Part shown: positions 45,201 to 55,700 of the stretch, in pieces
Numbering within the stretch: the first letter of the stretch is position 1
Layout: each line of letters starts with the position of its first letter
Position numbers and translations under genes: made by a program
NCBI RefSeq assembly: GCF_049243985.1
Contig: NC_135369.1
Span: 23,172,765 to 23,236,764 of the forward strand
From: Paroedura picta
Taxonomy: Eukaryota; Chordata; Lepidosauria; Squamata; Gekkonidae
Length of the DNA stretch: 64,000 nt
Direction: 5' to 3'
Notes under the pieces: generated by a model
Seen by the model: the letters and a program-made list of their open reading frames with translations, nothing else
What the model was told of the DNA's origin: nothing
The model's database searches: none

Positions 45201-48200
45201 CCTTGGGCTCACCATGGCAATGATAAAACTGTTCTGACCGAGCAGTGATATCAGGGCTCTCTCAGCCTCACCCACCTCACAGGGTGTCTATTGTGGGGAG
45301 AGGAATGTGAAGGCGACTGTAAGCCGCTTTGAGCCTCCTTCGGATAGGGAAAAGCGGCATATAAGAACCAACTCTTCTTCTTCTTAGGCAGCCTATTCCA
45401 CTGCTGAACTACTCTGACTGTTAAATTTTTTTTCCTGATATCTAGCCTATATCGTTGTACTTGTAGTTTAAACCCATTACTGTGTGTCCTTTCCTCTGCA
45501 GCCAATGGAAACAGCATCCTGCCCTCCTCCAAGTGACAACCTTTCAAATACTTAAAGAGGGCTATCATGTCAACCTCCTTTTCTCCAGGTTAAACATTCC
45601 CAAGTCCCTCAACCTATCTTCATAGGGCTTGGTCCTATGAATGAGTAAGCTGTGAAAGAATGCCTTGTAGGGTTATCCAGGAAATGGGGGAAGTATTGAA
45701 ATATTGGAATACTGGTCTCCTTCCTAAACTTTATTCCACTCTTTTCAAAAGTGTACAATTCACAATTAATAGCTTGGTTAACATATAGCATATTCCTTAT
45801 TATGTATTTGGTATACTTCTTAGCTTTCCAAGAAGCCACATTGTGAGTGTGCTCAGTTATAGGAAAAGAGAACTCTGCAGACTGCATTTTGTGCTATCAG
45901 GACACGTAGAGGGGGTGGGGGGGAAGCTGAAAATAGGAAACCACTTTTGTAATAAGCTTTGTTATTTGGACAGGCAGCCTTGTAGAGTCACAGGGCTAGC
46001 TGCATACTTGGGTGCGGTTGAATGTTATAACACTGAAAGCACCAATCATAATAGTATATTTTTGGACCAAATTATTAACATTTAAATTATAAACTTATTT
46101 TTAAAATATGATTACAGCCTCACTGGTGACTTAGCTCATAAGATTGTAGTGTTGGGTGTGTTTTTGGAAATGAAGTTTAAATGCCTTTATTTTCTGTGAG
46201 CAAAACTGAATATGTACCCAGGGTTTGACAACCTGATATTGTCCGATCTTGGACTTTTAAGCAGGGTTGTCTCTGGCCACTACATAGAACAGCCTTTCTC
46301 AACTTTTTTACCATTGAGAAACCCCTGAAACATTCTTCAGGCTTCGAGAAACCCCAGAAATGTCACAGTTGTGCAGAATATGGTTGAGGAGGACAGCTGT
46401 GTGCACATCAACCCAGGGCACCTCCCCTTCCCACCCCCTTCAGGCCCATCATTGTCCATTTTGGGAGGGGGGAGCAGGTCTAGAAGTGATATAGGCACAT
46501 TGGGGAAGCAATTCTAATTCTACCATAGAGGCTTTGCCAAAAAGCAGGAGTGTCGCCCCCAACATCAACAGCCTGCCCCTGTCACTTCTGGGAGGCATTC
46601 TGCAGTGACTCCATTGGCTGCCATCAGTCACGGGGTTCAGTTCAAGATGCTGGCTGTCACAAGTAATGAACTTCATGGCCTCATATTTGCAGGACCTTCT
46701 CTCCCTCTTGGATCTGCCCTGAAAGTTTTGCTCATCTGAGTGGAGCCTTCTGTAGGTGCCACCTTTGCCAATGGGCAAGATTCACACGTGCGTGTAGACA
46801 CGCTTTCTTCGTTACCTCGTGGAATGGCCGGCCTGAGGCCGTGCAGGAAAACTCCTGTATTTCTGTCATTTCAGAAATTATTTATAACAGAATTGTTCCC
46901 AAAGGCGATTCTGAAAAGGTAATAGGGCTTACGACAATGGAATGGTTCAGAAAGGTGTTTTTTATAAAAGGAACAGGACCGTGGACCTACACCCTGGTGC
47001 TGTCCTTTTGCTACTTGTAATCTCTTGCTCTCGCTGCATTGTTTTCTACTTAGGGAATACCATGTTCTGCATTGTTTAACATGACTAATGCTCCATGCTT
47101 TGTTTCAGATTTCTGTAATCCTAGCCCTATTAGATATCTAATTATTAGGAGCGTCATCCTGCTGATTATTAGATGTCTCATCCGGTTGATTACATTGAAT
47201 TAGACGGCATAATTTGACTTGAGTCTTAGTGAGAATGACAAACTATAAAGTAAATAATTAAGCAAATAAAGATGGCGGGATCCATCCTGAGGTAGACTGC
47301 CATTGTATTTGGATAGAAAGTTAAACTATACAACACTGAAAACCCTTAGCTTTTTAATTTTGCTAGCAAAACGTAGAGGTACAAAAATTATTCTCATATA
47401 AATATCCTTGAAGACGTTATGCGTGTCTGTAGCATAAATAAATTACCATGTTCCAGATGTATTGTACATTTTGAAGTGCCCTGACCTGGAGAGCCCTAGC
47501 TAGCCTGAACTTGGAAGCTCAGCAGGGTCAGGGTCAGCCCTGGTCAGTATTTGGATGGGAGACCCCCAAGGAATACAGAAGGAGGCAGTGACAAACCACC
47601 TCCGAACATCGTCTGGCTTGACAGCATCTTCCACCACCATATTTTGAGTAAAACCTTGTTTTAAAGTAATTTACTGTATTTACTCAAATGCAAGACTGAA
47701 ATGTCTGGACTTGTATTACTAGCCTGCACCCAAATTTAAGTCAACTCTCTCCAATGTGGGGGCATGTCAGTAATACAAGTCCAGTAATAAAATACTTGCA
47801 TGTAACATTTGAGGCCTGGCCTGTGGGGTGCAGGGGGGAGCAATCTAATATTTGTAGTAATATGTTAAGTTGTGCCACTGGTCTGGAACGGAAGGACACG
47901 AGGATTCTGGGGCTGAGGCCTCATTCAGCTGAAGCTTCTCCCTCCATCCTCAGAACTGGCCAATGGTGGGCGGCAGCTCTTCTCTGCCTGGGGAGTGCCA
48001 AGCAAAGAAAGGCTGTGGCCTCCTCCTCACCTACATGTCCTGGCACAAGGGCAAGCACTCCAGTGTAAAATGCAGAATGAGAGCTTCACTCCCTCCTGGT
48101 GTAGATGTCTAGGCCTTGGGTGCAAGCCGAAGGGCAAGAGTCCAAAGACTCTGCTGGACACCATCCAAGGCACTCTGTGTACTTTTTGAACTTTTTGCTG

Positions 48201-49656
48201 TGCCTGCTGTGTTTTATTTAAATTGACAAATTGTGTTTTCCCCATGGTTGAACTGGTTTGGGTCCTCCTAAGGGAGACAACGCACATTTTAAAGCAATAT
48301 TGAATAGATGACCAAGGCCACTGCTGCTGAGAAGTAGCTGTGAACACACCAAGGCCTGCAAAGGGAAGATGAAGCAGGCAGCCCTGCTTAGGTGCCTCTT
48401 AAGAGGCTGTTGAGTCTACCCCCAACTTCCTGTCCTTCCAGCTAGCAGTCTGTATGCAGTCCCCTTTCCCCCCACCTTGGGCTATTTTTTCCCTTATGCA
48501 CCTTACATACCTCCTAGCGTCCTCTACATCAGCGGTCCTTAACCCCCGGTCCGGAGACCAGTACCGGTACGTGGATCAGTTGGTACCTGGCCGCGGCTCC
48601 TCCCCGGCTGCTGCCTCGAGGGCTGCCCTGCCACTCTGCCGCTGGCTCACCTTTGGTGCTCTCCAGCAGCCACCATGGCTGGGGCTCCCCCTCGGCGTGG
48701 CACTTCGCAGCTGCTGCTGGCAGCGCCCCCCAGCGGGTGGCAGGAAGACAGGGGCACCAGCCGGAAAGCAAGTGGAGCAGGAGCTCAAGTGTTGGTGGTG
48801 ATGTCCCTTGGCAAAAGACTAACCCCCCCCCCCGGGCCACAGTAAAATTGTCAAGCGTTGGCTGGTCCCCGGTGATAAAAAGGTCGGGGACCACTGCTCT
48901 ACATGCTTCCCCAGTGCCAAGAGCCAACTCTGGCATTCCTGCTGGCCATTACAGTGGCAGATGATTCAGCAGGTGTCACCTTCATCTCTATGGAGAGTGA
49001 GCTGTTCCCTGTGGCAGCGATTTTGTGGTGGTGCCCGCTTGCCTTTCTCTGCATTCCAACAGCGCCCGAAGGCTCCATAAGGCCTCTGGGTCTGCATGTG
49101 TAGAAATGTACTAATCACTGGATAAACCATCTCGTTGGGGCCAACTGAATAAATGACACCTTGGCGGGCCAAACAATGAGTAGTGTTTTGCCAGCATTTT
49201 CAGGGGGGATGTCTGCATGGCCAGCTCAAAGTCTGCGAGATCCTTGAACACCAGTTCTGTGGCTATAACTGCCTGGATGACCAGATTTCCCCTGCCCAAC
49301 TTGTACAACTTTTTGCATTCACTGAATTACAGTTTGGTTTTTAGTTGGGTGCTGGCGAGCAGGGAAGCTGGACAGGAGTGCATCCAATAAAAACCTTGGG
49401 ATAGCTCAACAAAATTTGAGTCCAGTGACATCTTTAAGACCAACAAAGATTTATTCAAGGTGTGAACTTTCATGTGCATGCACATTTCTTCAAACACGAA
49501 AGCTCAAGCCTTAAATAAATCTTTGTTGATCTTAAAGATGTCACTGGACTCAAATTTTTGTTGTGCTACTTCAGACCAACACGATTACCCATTTGAATCT
49601 ATCTTGCAATATCTGTTTTCCCCAAATGCTGTCTAACTTGCATGGCTGCTTCTAGG

Positions 49657-49712
<56 letters not shown>

Positions 49713-52700
49713 TCAAAACAGCGAGACCACAAAACTAGTTCCTAAGATAGAATTGCCAGCTACCAGCTGGTAAATTCCTGGAAATTTGCAGGAGGGTGGT
49801 AGGAGTTTGGGGATGGGAGGGTAATAGGAAAGGGGAAGGTGGTAGGAGTTTGGGGATGGGAGGGAGTTTGGGGATGGGAGGGACTTCAGAAGCATATAAT
49901 GCAGCCATTTTCTCCAGGGGAGCAGCCATTTTCTCCAGGGGAACTGATCTCTTTTGCCAGCTGATTAGTTGTAAATGTAATCCCAGGAGATCTGCAAGCA
50001 CTACCTGGAGGGAGAGGACAGGGAAATGTGTTTTAGCATCTTTGCAGAAGGGGTTTGGAGAAAGAGGTTCTGCAGTCTTGCACTGGAAGTTTGAGGCTGA
50101 GGAATTTTGTTTCTCATGCATCCAGCTTGGTTCAGACATAGTTTTTATTCTCTCCCTTGCTGATGTCTCTTTCCCGCTCCCTTACAGTTCCGGGCAATTA
50201 GTTTAATGTATTTAAATCCCCTTGAAAGACTCTTCCCTTCCTGCCACCACTAGGGATGTGCAATTTTTTTTTCTCAGTATTTTTCAGTTTAGGTCTACTG
50301 GATCCAAAAATTTGGGGGAACCCCCCCCCCCCAAAAAAAAGAAAAAAAAAACTGGATCCCAGTACTGGAAAAATATTTGTATCTGGGATTTTTCAGCAAT
50401 CCTGAATTTTCAGATCCAATAGAACCTGACATACAAAAATACTAAGGGGAAAAAAAAGCAGGAACCCCCCCCCCTACACACACACACATGCACAAGTGCT
50501 GAGCATTGGCTCAGTTGGGGATCTTTTGGGCAGTCCCTTTAAACTGGACTACCCATAAATGCTTGCAAAAGAGCCAATCCTGTGCGGGAGAACTCTCCTC
50601 ACAGGCTCTTTAGGGCAGCCTGCTTTAAACCAGACTGGCTAACAGAACCTGCTAAGGAGCTGATCCTGCAAGTAGAGCTGAGCTTTGGGGCTGTTTGGGG
50701 TAGCCCAGGTGAAACCAGACTTCTCGCAGAGCCCTCTGGACAGATGATCCTGCAGGCAGGACTCTGGGCACAGTGAGAAAGGGGAGATTGTGGGCAGAGT
50801 GAGAAAGGGAAGTGGAGTCTTGCTCGTAAATGCAAAGCGTGGGGAAGTCTCATCTAGTGTAAATCCCTGTTTGCGCAGCATGGCTGTGTTGAAATGAGCA
50901 GGGGTGTGGGGGGTTGGGGAAGCTTGCAGCCCCTCTTTGTAGTGGCCACTGTAGGGAGTTCCCAGAAGGGAATGGGAAGTCATATCCTGACTGACGAGAA
51001 AGGAGTTTTTACCTCCAGCTTGTAAAGCTATGTTCTTAAAAGAATTCTGTATTGGCAGCAGGCCTGCTTTGTCCTTGCCCCCCCCCCCCCCGAGGATGGG
51101 GGAGGACCCTATCAGCTCATTTCAAGTGTGCTTTGCTAAGCATGTCAATGCTTCAGTGTGTTGGCCAAGTACTGTTTCTTTCCCCCTGGGAGTTTGATGG
51201 GGCATTTGGCTTTCGAGAGGCTGGCTTGATAAGTTATGAGATAATGATTTTTCCGCTGAGTGATCTGAGTAGTGTAGAGGACTTCCTAAAGCACAGCTCT
51301 GTATAGAACACTATCCTTATCTAAGGACATCCTTATCTGCCATCTAGAAGAATAGTTCGTTCTTATAGGCCATTTTTCTCTACCAGAAGGAGTCTCAAAG
51401 CGGCTTACAGTCGCCTTTCCTTTCCTCTCCCCACAACAGACGCCCTGTGAGGTGGGTGAGGCTGAGAGAGCCCTGATATCACTGCTTGGTCAGAACAGCT
51501 TTATCAGGGCTGTGGCAAGCCCAAGGTCACCCAGCTGGCTGCATGTGGAGGAGGAGTGGGGAATCAAACCCAGCTCACCAGATTAGAAGTCCGCACGCCT
51601 AACCACTACATCAAGCTGGCTCTATGCCAATAAGGATGTCAAATTTCCACCAACTGGCTGTTCCCATTTGAGGTAGCCTGCCTGGTGTTGCCCCCCCAGG
51701 GCCCATGTTGCTTTCTATTGTGTCTCCCATCCTGTGGGACAGACTCTCTAAGGAGGTGAAGCAGGGCATTGGCAGGAGGTACGGCAAGGCCTTTTATGTG
51801 CTCGGGCTTTTAATGGGCTGTAGCCTTTAGGCCCCCTGACCTGGATGGCACAGCCTAGCCGGATCTTGTCAGATCTCAGAAGCTAAGCAGGGTTGGCCCA
51901 GGTGAGAACTTGGATGGGAGACGGCCAGGGAAATCCAAGACTGCTGGGCAGAGGCAGGCAGTGGGAAACCACCACTGCACACCTCACACACAGAAAACCT
52001 TATGGGGTTGTCATGTTGGCTGAGACTTGACAGTAATTTTTACAGGCATTTGGGAGGTGGTATTGGGTTCGATTTTATGTTCTATACCTGGGTGTGTACA
52101 CTGCCTTGAGCTTTGGGGAGAGGCGGGGTAAAATGTTTAAAGGGGGGTTGTCTTGAGTCTGCATGATTCAGTCTCTTTGTTTTTACAGGACCCATAGTGT
52201 TCATGGATTTAGGACTGGGGTTCTCAGCCTCTTGGACCCTGTGGGGGCACCACCTTTGGAATTTTGGCAGGAGGTGGTCAGTACCAAAATGGCTGCCTCA
52301 GAAGGCTTAGCCAGAGCCAAAATGGCTGCCACGGGAGACAGCACCAAACAGAATACCTCCCTCCTCACACTTTCAGAAATGAAGGAAGGCCTTTGGGGTG
52401 AAACCACACACTGACTAAGGGAAGCCTGGGTGTTTACCAGTCTTACCCATCCTTTGTTTGAATGAGGCCAACCAAAAACAAGCTTCTTTGCAACAGCCCC
52501 ACTTTCTGAAAAAGTTCAGTATGCACCAAGGGAAGTCCTGGCGGGTATCCATGGATACCACTCTGAGGAACCCCGCTCTAGTACTATACAACATTGGATG
52601 GTATGCCACACTTTACTTCTGGCTTGCCTAGTCTAATACACCCTTATTTCCCACAGGCTATGACTTTGCAGCTGTCTTGGAGTGGTTTGCCGAGCGGGTG

Positions 52701-55700
52701 GACCGCATCATCTTGCTCTTTGACGCCCACAAGCTGGACATTTCAGATGAGTTCTCAGAGGTGATCAAGGCCCTGAAGAACCACGAAGACAAGATCCGGG
52801 TGGTTTTGAACAAGGCAGACCAAATTGAGACCCAGCAGCTAATGAGGGTCTACGGTGCCCTCATGTGGTCCCTGGGCAAGATCATCAACACGCCAGAGGT
52901 GGTGCGGGTCTACATCGGGTCCTTCTGGTCCCACCCGCTCCTCATCCCGGACAACCGGAAACTCTTTGAAGCCGAGGAACAGGACCTCTTCAAGGACATC
53001 CAGTCCCTGCCCCGCAACGCCGCCTTGAGGAAGCTCAACGATCTCATCAAGAGAGCCAGACTTGCCAAGGTGACTAATTGCCCCTGGGGCAAATGGGGGA
53101 GGGGGGCCGAGGTAGCCCTCACCTGAATGGATGGCCTGGGCTCACATGATCTCGTCAGGTCTTGGAAGCTAAGTCGGATCACCCGTGGTTGGTGCTTGGA
53201 TGGGGGACTGCCAGGGAAGGCCACGGTTGCCAGGCAACAGCAAACCACCTCTGAGCACCAGCTTGGTGTAGTGGTTAGGAGAAGCAGCCTTCAATCTGGA
53301 GAACCAGTTTGCATTCCCCAGTCCACATGGGTGACCTTGGGCCAGTCACAGTTGTCTTGGAGCTCTCTTGGCCTTATCTACCTCACAGGGTGTCTGTTGT
53401 GGGGAGGGGAAGGGTAGGCCGTTGTAAGCCCCTTTGGAACACCTTTTTTTGGGGGAAAGCAGCTTTTCTTGCCTTGAAAACCTTACCAGGGGCTGCCAAA
53501 AGTTGGCTGCAACTTGAAGTTGTGTGTATGGCTTCACACAAAGATATGTCTGGGCCTATGTAGCTGACTGGAGGAAGAAGCCATGGTGATGGCCTGTTCT
53601 GTCTACAGTTCAGACCCCACCCATGAGCATCCTTCTCTGGCTGAGTAGAATGTGCTGATTCTCCTTCCTGGGCTCCTCAGCACACAAGTGTTGGTCTGAA
53701 GTAGCACCACAAAACTTGAGTCCAGGGGCACCTTGAAGACCAACAAAGATTTATTCAAGGTGTGAACTTTTGAGTGCATGTATTCTTCCTCCGTCAGTGG
53801 GACAAGGATCATAGGAGTACAGATATAAGGAGAGAATAAATGAGTAGCAGTTATCATACTGCATATTTTGGATGTTGTGTTTACTAATTTGCTACTCATT
53901 TACTATGTGTACTCTGATGATTTTTGTCCCATTGTCTGAGGAAGTGTGCATGCACAAGAAAGATCACCCTTTGAATAAATCTTTCTTGGTCTTAAAGGTG
54001 CCCCTGGACTCATATTTTGTTATCCTGCTGTGGAGAATAGCCTGTGTTCTGTTTAAGGATGTCAACTGCCCCAAGATGGCCGTTTCAACAGGGGCTTATA
54101 AATGTAAAGAGCCTCTTGTGGCGCGGAGTGGTAAGGCAGCAGACATGCAGTCTGAAAGCTCTGACCACGAGGCTGGGAGTTCAATCCCAGCAGCCGGCTC
54201 AAGGTTGACTCAGCCTTCCATCCTTCCGAGGTCAGTAAAATGAGTACCCATCTTGCTGGGGGGTAAATGGTAATGACTGGGGAAGGCACTGGCAAACCAC
54301 CCCGTATTGAGTCTGCCATGAAAACGCTGGAGGGCGTCACCCCAAGGGTCAGACATGACCCGGTGCTTACACAGGGGATACCTTTACCTTTACCTATAAA
54401 TGTAAATAATAAATAAAAATGAATAAGAATGTGAAAACAGTAAAAATAAATCTTTTTGGAGCCCTGTTGGCCATTTTCTTCTTTAAAAAAAAATCCCAAG
54501 CCATCCTTTGAATCTCCGTAACCAAAGCATGTGGTGATGGCCATAGATCTAGTCAGCTTTAGAAGGGGTTATATTAATGGAGGTCCATCTGTGGCTACTA
54601 GGCATGGTTACTAAAGGGAACTGCAACGTTCTGAGTACCAGTGGCCTTGGAAGGCCTCAGCCTCCGTGTCCTGTAGCTGGCCCCCAAGGGGAATCTATTG
54701 GCCAGTGTTTGAGATGCCGGGCTAAATGGACCACTAATGCAATTCAGCAGGACTCTTATCTCCCTGTAACGTGGTTTTCCTGCCTCTTAGGGCGTACATT
54801 TTGTTCTCTCTGGTTCACTTTCCTTTTCTCTGCTGAGCCATGCTTGTTAGATGATAGTGCAGCTTGGCCTGGCCAAGATGTGTGTGTGGAAGGGGGAGCC
54901 CTTTTGAAAGCAGACCTTAGCTCTGTCTCACTCAGTGGCAATAAGAGTATCCATACAGATTAACTCCCTCCTCCCAGCCACTCTGTGGATTCCCTTTTGA
55001 GCTGAATTAGCAGGTTTATTTTTAGATTGGCTTAGAGGGGAAGGTCCTGGGTAACCTTCCCCCTTTTTAATGCAAGGGCTTCTTGCGGTCAATTCAAGCA
55101 GAAATCCCCCGTGTGGAAGCAAACTTTCGTCTTTTTCTGGGCTTTTGCCTGCGTGCCTCTTACGACCAGATCATGCGGTGACCCTGCAGACCATTCTCCA
55201 GACATCTGTGATGAATCGGTCTCCTCCTCAGATCTTTCCTTGCCATTGTCCTCCTCTGTGTGCATGATCCTGACATTTGTGGCGGATGAGGACTGGTCCC
55301 ATCCCGTTCTAGTTCTCTGATCCTGTGTGTGTTTTGTTTCTTTCATAGAATAGCCAGACCAGGTGGGCATGGCCATGTTATGGGCCAGCTCCTGAGGCTA
55401 CCCAGAGAGGTTGTTTGGGAGCCCTCATTCATCAAATATAGGAAGTGAGATCCGCCTTTGGGCTGCCAGGTGTACAGCCCATCTGGCCAAGGAAGAGGGG
55501 CAGATTCTTACTCTTAACTCTTCTGGCAGGTCCACGCTTACATCATCAGCTCCTTGAAGAAAGAGATGCCCAACGTCTTTGGAAAGGAGAGCAAGAAGAG
55601 AGAGCTGGTGAACAACCTGGGTGAGATCTACCTGAAGATAGAACGGGAGCACCAGATCTCACCGGGGGATTTCCCCAACCTTCGCAAGATGCAGGTATGG

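Larger units (their letters stand above)
37796..52656 (+). other. EHD1: EHD1 intron 2 (14.9 kb, repeat-filled)
   Basis: This is by far the largest intron. It contains CR1 pieces, Sauria, 5S and tRNA SINEs, hAT elements, foldback repeats and two simple repeats (41129-41198, 49662-49710). Non-repeat stretches are 37796-39110, 39700-40340, 40480-41100, 41450-42430, 42655-43225, 43740-44170, 44285-44945, 45640-46285, 46930-47480, 47820-48525, 48900-49400 and 50015-51340. I saw no open exon in them. 38540-38560 has a consensus AP-1 site TGAGTCA. Confidence 0.85.
53070..55529 (+). other. EHD1: EHD1 intron 3
   Basis: The intron is 2460 bp. It carries a 5S-derived SINE, a family A SINE, a foldback repeat and a Sauria-type SINE. 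54430-55525 has no recognised repeat apart from a short LINE-like motif near 54720-54760. Confidence 0.9.

Noticed and set aside
51850-51935. Possible 5S rRNA gene
   Set aside because: The match is partial and diverged, and it continues into a SINE body. It is a 5S-derived SINE, not a functional 5S gene.
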